Of a stretch of DNA of 64,000 nt, positions 43,719 to 52,338 are shown one piece after another. Positions within the stretch are counted from its first letter, which is position 1. Each line of letters begins with the position of its first letter. Source of the stretch: Sphingobium sp. (GTDB taxonomy: Bacteria > Pseudomonadota > Alphaproteobacteria > Sphingomonadales > Sphingomonadaceae). The stretch spans positions 124,001 through 188,000 of the forward strand of contig JAHFPV010000004.1 in assembly GCA_023266575.1 (NCBI GenBank), read 5' to 3'. The notes beneath the pieces are model-generated. The model did not search any database, was not told the DNA's origin, and saw nothing but the letters and a program-made list of their open reading frames with translations. Both the position numbers and the translations under genes were made by a program.

Positions 43719-45116
43719 CTAAAACCCCAAATCCAGTATCGGCCCGTCGAAATTCCCGGCCAGCTTCTGCGTCGCCGCGCTCAGCTTCTCCGGCTCCACG
43801 CCCTTCAGATAGCCGTCGATGATCCGCTGATAGTTGGAAATCAGCCCTTCAATATCCTTCGACAGCCGCATGAAATCGAAACCCTTGGCGTGCAGCCCCT
43901 TCTGCTGGAGCGGGATATTGCCATAGTCCTGACGCGGGATCATCGGGAACTGATCGCTGTCATAGGGCAGCATCACCGCCTCCATGACTGGCGGGGGTTC
44001 CTGCCCCACCGGAAAATTCGTCAGCGACCATAGCTCGAACAGGCAGCTTTCGGGGCCAAGCGGGCGGATGCGGTATGCCGCCATGCTGGAGAGGAACGGC
44101 AGCAGGAAATAGTTGGGGAAGATATATTCCACAGCCTTGACCGGCGTGTTGACCGCAATGTGATTAAGGTCCGCCGCTGGTTCCCCCCGCGCCTGCGCGG
44201 CTTGCGTCACGCAATGATTGACCATGCCGAACCACTGCATGATCGCCTGGCCTGGATCGTCGGGCAATTCCACGTCGATCAGCGTGCGCGCCACCGCGAC
44301 ATCCTTGGCATGGCACATCCCCGCCATGCCATCGCTCAGCAACTGCATATGCTCGACCTGATCGACGATATTCTCTTTCATCGACCGGTTGGGATTGATC
44401 GGCACGCCGATCCCGCCCGTGTCCATGCCATACATCATATTGTAGAGGATCGGCACCTTTTGCTGGAGCTGGGGGTGCGTCCGCATGACATGATAGCCCT
44501 CCATGAAGGCTTCCATCGCGATCTTCCAGTTGGCGGGCAGCACCGTGGCGAATTGCCATTCCGCGCGCATTCTGTCGGCATGATAGGCGTCCAGCCCCGC
44601 TGCCAGCGGCCCCAGCTGCTGCCGGAAGCCCGGCGCGTCATCATCGAAATTGATGAACACGCAGCCCATCTCGATTTCCGACCGGCACGGCCGCAGCGCC
44701 AGATCGCCCTCGTCTAGCTGCCCCTCGCTGAACATATGGCGGCCATAGACGAAGGTATTTTTCCCCTCGATGTTCCAGCGCCAACCATGGAAGGGGCAGA
44801 TGAAGCCCTTGCCCTTGCAATTGCCGTGCGACCCTTCAGTCAGCGGCACGCCGCGATGGCGGCAGGCATTATGGAACGCCTTGATACCATCCTTGGTCCG
44901 CACGATGATGACTGATTGGCCGAGGTTACTATATTCGATCCAGTCGCCGACTTCCGGCACCTGCTCGACGCGGCAGGCCATCTGCCAGACATGCGGCCAC
45001 AGTTCCTCGCACTCGCGCTTGTAAAAGCCCTCATCATAATAGCGCGGCGTGGGGATGCGTTCGGGATCGGTAATCTCGAACGGAACCGATGTCGTCGCTG
45101 CCATAACCTCTGCCAT
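43719..45116 (-). CDS. Rieske-type aromatic-ring-hydroxylating oxygenase, alpha subunit
   Basis: The ~465-residue protein has a Rieske centre (Cys85-His87 in CRHRG and Cys107-His110 in CPFHGW) and the mononuclear iron ligands His209 and His214 in EGYHVMRTHPQ. These proteins hydroxylate or demethylate aromatic or other rings with O2 and NADH-derived electrons. No beta-subunit or reductase gene is adjacent, suggesting an alpha-only oligomer. The start at 45116 is chosen over the longer start at 45176; ATG 45104 is a third option. It lies behind the CoA-transferase gene on the same strand (114 bp apart). Confidence 0.92.
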   Translation of the reverse strand: MAEVMAATTSVPFEITDPERIPTPRYYDEGFYKRECEELWPHVWQMACRVEQVPEVGDWIEYSNLGQSVIIVRTKDGIKAFHNACRHRGVPLTEGSHGNCKGKGFICPFHGWRWNIEGKNTFVYGRHMFSEGQLDEGDLALRPCRSEIEMGCVFINFDDDAPGFRQQLGPLAAGLDAYHADRMRAEWQFATVLPANWKIAMEAFMEGYHVMRTHPQLQQKVPILYNMMYGMDTGGIGVPINPNRSMKENIVDQVEHMQLLSDGMAGMCHAKDVAVARTLIDVELPDDPGQAIMQWFGMVNHCVTQAAQARGEPAADLNHIAVNTPVKAVEYIFPNYFLLPFLSSMAAYRIRPLGPESCLFELWSLTNFPVGQEPPPVMEAVMLPYDSDQFPMIPRQDYGNIPLQQKGLHAKGFDFMRLSKDIEGLISNYQRIIDGYLKGVEPEKLSAATQKLAGNFDGPILDLGF

Positions 45117-45230
45117 ATCACCCTGTCCGCTATTAGCTTTAAGGGCGAAGGGTAAAGACTGGAGAGGGCCGTTCAAGACGGATCGGGCACCCCCCCCGCT
45201 TCATCGCCGTGGCGGTGGAAATGTCTCGTC

Positions 45231-46391
45231 CTATAAGGGAGGCCTGCCGATCGCCGCCCTGATCGCATCCCCATGCGCGCCTATTCCCGGCGCACCGCCC
45301 GCGACCTTCCCCGGCGTCGCGGAAAACCATGTCGGCACCCCCGGAAAGCGCACTGCGCCATGCTCCGTCTCGATTGTCTCGAAAAAACCGATCGCGTTCA
45401 AATGTTCATTCTCGAACAGTTCGTCCGTGGTGCGCAAGGGCGCCGCGGGAATATGCAGGGATTCCAGCAAATCCAGCCATTCCTGCGTCGTCCGCTGCGC
45501 AAAAGTGCCGCCCAGCAACGCATAGACCCGGTCGATCTGCTTGGCGCGCTTGGGCAGGCTGTCAAAATCCTCGCTTGCCCATTCCGGCTGCACCGCGCCC
45601 ATAAAGGCATTCCAATGCTTGTCATTGTAGACGAGCGCGGCGATATGCCCGTCCTTGGTCGCATAGGGTTTGCGGTTGCGCGCCACCACGCGGTGATAAT
45701 GGGCCGGTCCCATCGGCGGATCGAACAGCATCCCGCTGGCATGTTCGGTCAGCATGAAGGACGCCATCGTCTCGAACATGCCGACTTCCACCTCCTGCCC
45801 CTCGCCAGTGCGCTCGCGGTGGAACAGCGCCATCATCGTGGCATAAAGTCCGGTCAACCCCGCCACCTTGTCGGCGATGATCGTCGCCATGAAATCGGGC
45901 TTGCCGGTCATCAATCCCTGCAAATGCGGGATGCCACATTCCGCCTGGATCGTATCGTCATAGGCGGGCTTGTCGCAGTCCGGCCCGCGGCGGCTGTAAC
46001 CATAGCAATTGGTATAGACGATGTCGGGCCTGATCGCCTTGACCGCGGCATAATCGAACCCCAGCCGGGCGATCGCCTTGCCGCGCATCGAATGGATGAA
46101 GATGTCGGCGGTGGCAATCAGCGCCCGCAGCACATCCTTGTCCGCCTCCTGGGACAGGTCCAGCACGATGCTGCGCTTGCCGCGATTGACGTTGGTGAAC
46201 ACCCCGCCCAGGTCTGGCGCGTTGCCGCTGTTGATGAACCGGGTCTGGTCACCCCCCGGCTGCTCCACCTTGATGACGTCCGCGCCCATGTCGGCCATGA
46301 TCTGCGTCGCGTAGGGGCCAAAGACCATCGCGGTCAGATCGACCACCCGCACCCCCGTCAGCGGCCCGCCATGTGCCTTCGGATCGCCCAT
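45231..46391 (-). CDS. Class III (CaiB/BaiF) CoA-transferase
   Basis: The 386-residue family III CoA-transferase starts LTGVRVVDLTAMVFGPYATQIMADMGADVIKVEQP, then has FTNVNRGKRSIVLDL, the catalytic aspartate region NCYGYSRRGPDCDKPAYD and MALFHRERTGEGQEVEVGMFE. It transfers CoA between organic acids, activating a substrate without ATP. The ATG at 46391 has AGGAGA upstream; an earlier ATG at 46409 is possible. It is divergent from the acyl-CoA dehydrogenase operon, and the spacer holds a TetR-type palindrome. Confidence 0.92.
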   Translation of the reverse strand: MGDPKAHGGPLTGVRVVDLTAMVFGPYATQIMADMGADVIKVEQPGGDQTRFINSGNAPDLGGVFTNVNRGKRSIVLDLSQEADKDVLRALIATADIFIHSMRGKAIARLGFDYAAVKAIRPDIVYTNCYGYSRRGPDCDKPAYDDTIQAECGIPHLQGLMTGKPDFMATIIADKVAGLTGLYATMMALFHRERTGEGQEVEVGMFETMASFMLTEHASGMLFDPPMGPAHYHRVVARNRKPYATKDGHIAALVYNDKHWNAFMGAVQPEWASEDFDSLPKRAKQIDRVYALLGGTFAQRTTQEWLDLLESLHIPAAPLRTTDELFENEHLNAIGFFETIETEHGAVRFPGVPTWFSATPGKVAGGAPGIGAHGDAIRAAIGRPPL

Positions 46392-46480
46392 GTCACTCTC
46401 CTGTTTCATGCCCTCGCGCTAAAACAAGGTGCGGGCCGACGCCATGGGCAACCACTTCGCCCCACCGATATGTAAAATGT

Positions 46481-46494
46481 TGAACAGCTGTTCG
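46481..46494. promoter_or_regulatory. Palindrome TGAACA-GC-TGTTCG, putative TetR operator
   Basis: With its left flank it reads GTTGAACAGCTGTTCG, sharing GTTGAACA-N2-TGTTC with the site at 53604-53617 in front of the TauD gene. It lies between the divergent CoA-transferase and ACAD genes, 81 bp before the ACAD GTG and 90 bp before the CoA-transferase start. Confidence 0.65.
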
Positions 46495-46574
46495 ATTGTG
46501 CGTCCGACCCGCCACTGATAGCCCGAACATAGGAAAACAGGCGCCGCAACGGCGCGGCAAGCAGGGCCAGAAAC

Positions 46575-47741
46575 GTGGATTTTGCCTTTACCGACGATCA
46601 GCAGAATATTCGCGACGCCGTGCTGGCCCAATGCAGCGCGTTCAGCGATGATTATTGGCTGGCACGCGATCATGACGCCCAATTCCCCGTCGATTTCTAC
46701 CGCGCGATGGCGCAGGCTGGCTGGCTGGGCGTCGCCATGCCGGAATCGGTTGGCGGCGCTGGCCTTGGCATCACCGAAGCGGCGATCATGATGCAGGCGG
46801 TGGCCGAAGCGGGTGGCGGCATGACCGCCGCGTCCACCATCCACGGCCCGGTATTCAGCCTGGAGCCGATCGACCTGTTCGGCACAGAGGAACAGAAGCA
46901 GCGGATGATCCCGCCGATCCTGTCGGGCGAAGAAAAGATGTGCTTTGCCGTCACCGAACCCAATACCGGTCTCGACACGACCAAGCTCAAGACCCGCGCC
47001 GTGCGGGAGGCGGGCGGTTACCGCGTCAATGGCGAGAAGATCTGGATCACCAACGCCCATGTCGCCGACCGGATGATGCTGCTCGCCCGCACCACCCCGA
47101 TCGAGGAGGTGGAGAACAAGACCCATGGCCTCTCGCTTTTCTTCACCAAGCTTGACCGCACGAAGATCGAGCATCGGCTGATCCCCAAAATGGGCCGCCA
47201 CGCGGTCGGCTCCAACATGCTGTTCATCAACGATCTTTTCATCCCGCAAGAGGACCGCATCGGCGAGGAAGGGCAGGGTTTCCGCATCATCCTCAAAGGG
47301 CTGAACCCCGAACGCATATTACTGGGGGCCGAAGCGATCGGCATCGGCCGCAACGCGATCCAGCGCGCGGCGCGCTATGCCCGCGAACGCATCGTGTTCG
47401 ACCGGCCGATCGGCATGAATCAGGGGATTCAGCATCCGCTCGCCAAATGCTGGGCGCAGCTGGAGGCCGCCAACCTGATGGTGATGCAGGCCGCGACCAA
47501 ATTCGATAAGGGCGAAGATTGCGGCGTGGAGGCCAATGCCGGCAAATATCTCGCCGCCGAATTCGCGTTCGAAGCCTGCCATACCGCCATGCTGACGCTG
47601 GGTGGCATGGGCTATGCGCAGGAATATCATGTCGAACGGCTGCTGCGCGAAGTGCTGATTCCGCGCACCGCGCCAGTCAGCCCGCATATGATCCTTAACT
47701 TTCTCGCCGAAAAAGTGTTGGACTTGCCCAAATCCTACTGA
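46575..47741 (+). CDS. Acyl-CoA dehydrogenase
   Basis: The 388-residue ACAD starts at GTG (DFAFTDDQQNIRDAVLAQC) and has CFAVTEPNTGLDTTKLKT, NGEKIWITNAHVAD, NPERILLGAEAIGIG and a C-terminal LGGMGYAQEYHVERLLREVLIPRTAPVSPHMILNF. It is a stand-alone enzyme, unlike the paired ACADs. The C-terminal VERLLREVLIPRTAPVSP replaces the usual RDARIxxIYEGT pattern, so the substrate group is uncertain. It heads an operon with a CitE-like lyase, a CoA-transferase-like protein, an enoyl-CoA hydratase and a Rieske oxygenase. Confidence 0.9.
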   Translation: MDFAFTDDQQNIRDAVLAQCSAFSDDYWLARDHDAQFPVDFYRAMAQAGWLGVAMPESVGGAGLGITEAAIMMQAVAEAGGGMTAASTIHGPVFSLEPIDLFGTEEQKQRMIPPILSGEEKMCFAVTEPNTGLDTTKLKTRAVREAGGYRVNGEKIWITNAHVADRMMLLARTTPIEEVENKTHGLSLFFTKLDRTKIEHRLIPKMGRHAVGSNMLFINDLFIPQEDRIGEEGQGFRIILKGLNPERILLGAEAIGIGRNAIQRAARYARERIVFDRPIGMNQGIQHPLAKCWAQLEAANLMVMQAATKFDKGEDCGVEANAGKYLAAEFAFEACHTAMLTLGGMGYAQEYHVERLLREVLIPRTAPVSPHMILNFLAEKVLDLPKSY

Positions 47742-47755
47742 CCGGAGAGACGATC

Positions 47756-48649
47756 ATGTCCACCACCGCCAACCTCTCGATCAAAATGCGCTCCTGGCTG
47801 TTCGCGCCTGGCGACAGCGACAAGAAGATGGCCAAGGCAGCCGACAGCGCCGCCGACATTGCGCTGTTCGATCTGGAAGATGCCGTCGCGACCGAAAATA
47901 AGGTGCTGGCGCGCCAAATGGTTCACGATTTTCTCGCCAGCCGCACACAAGGCCGCGAACGGCTGTGGGTGCGGATCAATCCGCTTGATGGTCCCTATAC
48001 GCTGCTCGATCTTGCCGCGATCATGCCTGCCCGACCGGGCGGCATCATGCTGCCCAAAGTCTATGGGCGTCAGGATGTCGATCGGCTCGACCATTATCTC
48101 TCCGCGCTCGAAGTCGCCAACGGCATCGAAGAAGGCTCCACCCCGCTGATCGTGCTGGTCACCGAAACCGCCGAAGCCATGTTTCACACCGGCAGCTACA
48201 AGGGCGCGCCGCGCGTTGTCGCTTTGACCTGGGGCGCGGAGGATCTGGCTGACTCGATCGGTGCCAGCGACAACCGCAATCCCGACGGCAGCTATGGCTT
48301 CACCTATGAACTGGCGCGCTCCATGTGCCTGCTGGGTGCCGCCACGGCAGGCGTGACCGCTATCGAAACGATCCAGGGCGATTTCCGCGATCTCGATGGT
48401 CTCAAGGCCCGCGCCGAAAAGGTCCGTCGCGACGGCTATCGCGGCATGTTGGCGATCCATCCCGCGCAGGTCGATGTCATCAACGCTGCCTTCACCCCGA
48501 CTGCCGAGGAAATTGCGCAGGCGCAGGAAATCGTTGATATATTTGCAAAAAATCCCGGCGTTGGCGCGATTGGCTATATGGGTGGGATGCTCGACCGCCC
48601 CTATCTCAGCCGTGCTGAACAACTGCTCAAACAGGCCGGTGTAACATGA
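47756..48649 (+). CDS. HpcH/HpaI-type aldolase (CitE-like citryl/malyl-CoA lyase family)
   Basis: The 297-residue TIM-barrel protein has RSWLFAPGDSDKKMAKA, DLEDAVA, the metal/CoA-binding RINPLDGPY, LVTETAEAMFHTG and WGAEDLAD, with IHPAQVDVINAAFTPTAEEI at the end. Relatives cleave malyl-, citramalyl- or citryl-CoA-type 3-hydroxyacyl-CoA thioesters. A GGAGAG ribosome site precedes the ATG. It ends overlapping the CoA-transferase-like gene by ATGA. It could give the C-C cleavage step of a beta-oxidation-like route started by the upstream ACAD. Confidence 0.9.
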   Translation: MSTTANLSIKMRSWLFAPGDSDKKMAKAADSAADIALFDLEDAVATENKVLARQMVHDFLASRTQGRERLWVRINPLDGPYTLLDLAAIMPARPGGIMLPKVYGRQDVDRLDHYLSALEVANGIEEGSTPLIVLVTETAEAMFHTGSYKGAPRVVALTWGAEDLADSIGASDNRNPDGSYGFTYELARSMCLLGAATAGVTAIETIQGDFRDLDGLKARAEKVRRDGYRGMLAIHPAQVDVINAAFTPTAEEIAQAQEIVDIFAKNPGVGAIGYMGGMLDRPYLSRAEQLLKQAGVT

Positions 48650-49902
48650 CCACATATGTCCAGCTTGGTGTCGGGTTAAGGCCCGGCGACCATATCGTCC
48701 TGGGCCAGGCCTGCGGCGAACCGACCACATTGGTGGAGGCGCTGATCGAACAGGGCCGGGACATTCCCGGCCTGTCCGCCTTCATCGCCACCAGCTTCTC
48801 TGGCCTCTTCACCCCCGCCACCGCTGACAGCTTCGCCCTCTCCAGCATGGGCGCGATCGGTGCATTGCGGTCGATGACCAAGGCGGAGAAATTGCAGGTC
48901 ATCCCGGTCCATGTCAGCCAGGTCGGCCCGCTCATCACCGCCGGGATCATCCCCTGCGACGTCGCGATGATCCAGGTCAGCCCTGCGGATGAGAATGGCA
49001 ATCACAGCTGCGGCCTCATCAGCGATTATGTTCGTGCCGCTGTCGATAAGGCGCGGGTCGTCATCGCCGAAATCAATGAGGCGGTCCCCTTCACACCGGG
49101 CGAAACCATCCCGGCCTCCGCCATAGACGTCGCGATTCCCGTCAACCGCCCCCCGGTCGAAGTCGCCCCCGCTGCCATCGGCCCGACCGACGAAGCCATT
49201 GCCCGCCATTGCGCCGCTTATATCGGCGACGGCGCTGTCATCCAGACCGGGGTAGGGGCCGTCCCCGACGCCATCCTGCGCTTGCTCCATGACCGCAGGG
49301 ATCTGGGCGTTCATTCCGGCATGTTGGGCGATGGCCTGGTCGATCTGGTCGAAGCAGGCGTCATCACCAACGCCCGCAAGGAAGTCGATCCCGGCGTCTC
49401 GATCAACGGCGCGTTGATCGGCACCAAGCGTCTCTACGACTGGGCGCATCGCAACCCCACACTCCGCATGTGCGCGACCAGCTACACCCATGATGCCGCG
49501 ATCCTGGGCCGCCTCTCCCGCCTCGTCACCATCAACAGCGCGCTGGAGGTGGACCTCACCGGGCAGGTCAATGCCGAACAATCGGGGGCGGTCTATCTGG
49601 GCGGAACCGGCGGCCAGGTCGATTTCGTCCGCGCCGGGGCTAGATCGCCCGGCGGACGCTCGATCATCGCCCTGTCCGCCTCGGCCAAGGGCGGCACGCT
49701 CAGCAAGATCGTCGCCCAGCTATCCGGTCCGGTCACCACCGCCCGCACCGATGTGGATGTCATCGTCACCGAATATGGCGCAGCCGAACTCAAGGGGCAG
49801 AGCCTCGCCGAACGCACCCGCCGCCTGATCGCCATCGCCCATCCCGACTTCCGCGAGGAACTGGACCGGGCCGCCCATGTCATTACGCAAAGGGGATTTT
49901 GA
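48646..49902 (+). CDS. Acetyl-CoA hydrolase/4-hydroxybutyrate CoA-transferase-like protein
   Basis: The 418-residue class I CoA-transferase-fold protein has VQVSPADENGNHSCGLISDY, the GVGAVPDAILRLL loop and a C-terminal VDVIVTEYGAAELKGQSLAERTRRLIAIAHP. The motif that normally reads HSE or HTE, with the catalytic glutamate that forms glutamyl-CoA, reads LGVHSGMLGDG: glycine is at position 225. So either it lacks transferase activity, or it uses another mechanism. It overlaps the CitE-like gene and ends just before the enoyl-CoA hydratase. Its function in the operon is therefore uncertain. Confidence 0.82.
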   Translation: MTTYVQLGVGLRPGDHIVLGQACGEPTTLVEALIEQGRDIPGLSAFIATSFSGLFTPATADSFALSSMGAIGALRSMTKAEKLQVIPVHVSQVGPLITAGIIPCDVAMIQVSPADENGNHSCGLISDYVRAAVDKARVVIAEINEAVPFTPGETIPASAIDVAIPVNRPPVEVAPAAIGPTDEAIARHCAAYIGDGAVIQTGVGAVPDAILRLLHDRRDLGVHSGMLGDGLVDLVEAGVITNARKEVDPGVSINGALIGTKRLYDWAHRNPTLRMCATSYTHDAAILGRLSRLVTINSALEVDLTGQVNAEQSGAVYLGGTGGQVDFVRAGARSPGGRSIIALSASAKGGTLSKIVAQLSGPVTTARTDVDVIVTEYGAAELKGQSLAERTRRLIAIAHPDFREELDRAAHVITQRGF

Positions 49903-49904
49903 TC

Positions 49905-50672
49905 ATGACCGACGCCGTCCTCTTCGACGCTCGTGCCGATGGCATCGCCATGCTCACGATCAACCGTCCCGACCAGCGCAACTGCCTCAGCCGTGAAGTC
50001 CGCGAAGGGCTGCGCGATGCCTGGGCGCGGTTCGAGTCCGACCCCGCGCTGCGCGTCGCCATCCTCACCGGTTCGGGCGACAAGGCTTTCTGCGCGGGCG
50101 GCGATCTGAAGGAAATGGTCGAAACCGGTATGACCGTGCCGCCGCGCGCCATGTTCCCCTTGCCCTATGACAGCATCGAACTGAGCAAGCCGACCATCGC
50201 CGCCGTTAACGGCTTAGCCTTCGCCGGTGGCTGGATGATCGCGCAAGCCTGCGACCTCTGCGTCGCCAGCACAAGCGCGCGCTTTGCCATTACCGAGGTC
50301 AAGGTCGGCCGCTCCTCCCCCTGGGCCGCACCGCTCATCCACATGATCCCGCAGCGGATCATGATGGAGATCATCCTGACCGGCAAGCCGATCACCGCCC
50401 AGCGCGCCTATGAGATCGGTCTGGTCAACCGTCTGGCCGAACCCGAAGCGCTGCTGGACGCGGCAATCGCCCTGGCCGCTGAGATACTCGAAGGTGCGCC
50501 TTTGTCGGTGAAGGCCGGTCGGGACACGGTGATGCTGGCCACCGAAATGGGCCGCGCCGCCGCGCTCCAGGCGGCCCGTGCGGCCACCGAATACACCTAT
50601 ATGAGCGACGACGCGCAGGAAGGCCCGCGCGCCTTCGCCGAAAAACGCCCCCCCAACTGGCAGGGCCGATAG
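49905..50672 (+). CDS. Enoyl-CoA hydratase/isomerase family protein
   Basis: The 255-residue crotonase-fold protein has TINRPDQRNCLS, GSGDKAFCAGGDLKEM, AVNGLAFAGGWMIAQACDLCVAS and a later ITEVKVGRSSPWAAP, where the glutamate and serine occupy the active-site segment. It hydrates, isomerises or hydrolyses an acyl-CoA. ATG at 49905, with AGGGGA upstream, is preferred to a TTG 6 nt earlier. It is the fourth gene of the ACAD/CitE-like operon. Confidence 0.9.
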   Translation: MTDAVLFDARADGIAMLTINRPDQRNCLSREVREGLRDAWARFESDPALRVAILTGSGDKAFCAGGDLKEMVETGMTVPPRAMFPLPYDSIELSKPTIAAVNGLAFAGGWMIAQACDLCVASTSARFAITEVKVGRSSPWAAPLIHMIPQRIMMEIILTGKPITAQRAYEIGLVNRLAEPEALLDAAIALAAEILEGAPLSVKAGRDTVMLATEMGRAAALQAARAATEYTYMSDDAQEGPRAFAEKRPPNWQGR

Positions 50673-50690
50673 ATGACAAGCGAGGATGTT

Positions 50691-52022
50691 ATGACAGATC
50701 TCACCAAGCCGGTCACCGTCCCGGTCGAAGCCTATGTGTCGCGTGACTATGCCCGCGCCGAACAGGACCGCCTCTGGCGCAAGGTCTGGCTACAGGCCGC
50801 TCGGCTGGAGGACATCCCCAATGTCGGCGACTTCGTCACCTACGATATTCTCGAAGACTCGGTCATCGTCATGCGTACCGGCCCGGACGAGCTGCGCGCC
50901 TACCACAATGTCTGCCCCCATCGCGGTCGCCGCCTGATCGACACGCCGCCCGGCGCCCGCAACGCGCGTGGCAACCGCACGAGCATCATCTGCGGCTTCC
51001 ACGGCTGGACCTTCGACAGACAGGGACAATGCAGCTTCGTCAACCATCAGGACGACTGGCAGGGCAAGCTGACAGCGGAGCGCACGGCGCTGGGCAAGGT
51101 GCAGGTCGATACATGGGGCGGCTGGGCCTGGATCACGCTCAATCCCGATGCGGAATCGCTTACACACTATCTGGGCGTCGTGCCGGAGATGCTCGACCCG
51201 TTCGGACTTGCGAACATGCGCTATCGCTGGCGCAAATGGATCATCTTCGACTGCAACTGGAAGGTCGCGCTGGAAGCGTTCAGCGAAACCTATCATGTCC
51301 AGACTACCCACCCCGAATTCAACGCCTTCGGTGAATTTCGCGGCTGGGCACGGCAGCACGGTCTGCACAGCAATATCGGCTATGATGCGCCCAAGAATAT
51401 GGACGAGAACCAGGCCAAGCTGCGCATCGGATCGGGCGAGGACCCGCGCCTGTCCACGGCTGAAATGCAGCTTTTCACCTGGGAAAATGCCAACACCAAT
51501 ACGACGATGACTTTGGTCAACGCCGCCACCCGCCTGAAGGACGAACTGCCTGAAGGCACGCCTGCACCCCAGGTGTTGCAGCACTGGCTCGCCACAGCCC
51601 GTGCTGACGATGAAAGGCGCGGCGTGTTCTGGCCGGTGGTCGAACCCGCCCATACCGCCAGGAGTGGCACCGCCTGGCAGATCTTCCCCAATTTCCAGAT
51701 CGGCCATGCGGTCAACAACATGCTCTGCTATTCGGCCCGCCCCTATCAGGGCGACCCGGACAAGTGCATTTTTGAAGCTGCGGTCTATGAACTGTTCCCG
51801 GAAGGCGAAGCGCCCGCGACCGAGTGGGAATATACCCCTCCCGAAGCTTGGCCCCCGGTTTTGCAACAGGATTTCACCAACATGGCGGCGGTCCAGCAGG
51901 GCATGAAAAATGTCGGCTTCCGCGGCACCCAGCCCAATCCCTATATGGAGCGATCGGTCGCCAGCCTGCACCAGAATCTGGCGCGTTACATGGGGACGGG
52001 CGCACCCAGGCCGATCGATTGA
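50691..52022 (+). CDS. Rieske-type ring-hydroxylating oxygenase, alpha subunit
   Basis: The 443-residue protein has a Rieske centre Cys75-His77 (CPHRG) and Cys101-His104 (CGFHGW), and iron ligands His202 and His207 in ETYHVQTTHPEF. It differs clearly from the one at 43719. No beta subunit follows, so it probably works as an alpha-only oligomer with an external ferredoxin and reductase. Start 50691 (GAGGA upstream) is preferred to an ATG at 50673, which directly follows the previous stop codon. It is the last gene of the operon, 53 bp before the parD gene. Confidence 0.91.
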   Translation: MTDLTKPVTVPVEAYVSRDYARAEQDRLWRKVWLQAARLEDIPNVGDFVTYDILEDSVIVMRTGPDELRAYHNVCPHRGRRLIDTPPGARNARGNRTSIICGFHGWTFDRQGQCSFVNHQDDWQGKLTAERTALGKVQVDTWGGWAWITLNPDAESLTHYLGVVPEMLDPFGLANMRYRWRKWIIFDCNWKVALEAFSETYHVQTTHPEFNAFGEFRGWARQHGLHSNIGYDAPKNMDENQAKLRIGSGEDPRLSTAEMQLFTWENANTNTTMTLVNAATRLKDELPEGTPAPQVLQHWLATARADDERRGVFWPVVEPAHTARSGTAWQIFPNFQIGHAVNNMLCYSARPYQGDPDKCIFEAAVYELFPEGEAPATEWEYTPPEAWPPVLQQDFTNMAAVQQGMKNVGFRGTQPNPYMERSVASLHQNLARYMGTGAPRPID

Positions 52023-52034
52023 CCTGCTTGTCCC

Positions 52035-52061
52035 GTCCTCGATATTCATTATATTGAGGAC
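52035..52061. promoter_or_regulatory. Hairpin/operator upstream of parD
   Basis: GTCCTCGATAT and ATATTGAGGAC (one G-T mismatch) flank a 5-nt loop, TCATT. It lies 14 bp before the parD ATG and 12 bp after the oxygenase stop. It may be a self-repressing parD operator, or a terminator of the oxygenase operon. Confidence 0.5.
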
Positions 52062-52075
52062 AGGGAGAAAGCGCC

Positions 52076-52333
52076 ATGTCCAAACCGATGACACTCAACG
52101 TGCGGGTAAGCGGCGCGCTCAGCGACTTCGTAGCCGCCAATGTCAGTGACGCTGGAGCCTATGACAATGTCAGCGAATATGTCCGCGACCTGATCCGCCG
52201 CGACAAGGAGCGAGTGGAAGCCGATCATTTCGCCCGATTGAAAGCCGAACTGACGCGCGCCTTTGCCGCACCGGATTCAAGCTATCAGACGTTGGATGCC
52301 GAAACGGTCATCGCCCGCAACTGTCGTTCCTGA
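52076..52333 (+). CDS. parD: ParD-family antitoxin
   Basis: The 85-residue protein begins with the ribbon-helix-helix segment MTLNVRVSGALSDFVAANV, then YDNVSEYVRDLIRRDKERVEA, the ParD pattern of DNA binding followed by a toxin-binding C-terminal tail. It represses its own promoter and neutralises the ParE toxin. The toxin gene that follows 5 bp later looks frameshifted at its 5' end. Confidence 0.85.
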   Translation: MSKPMTLNVRVSGALSDFVAANVSDAGAYDNVSEYVRDLIRRDKERVEADHFARLKAELTRAFAAPDSSYQTLDAETVIARNCRS

Positions 52334-52338
52334 AACCG

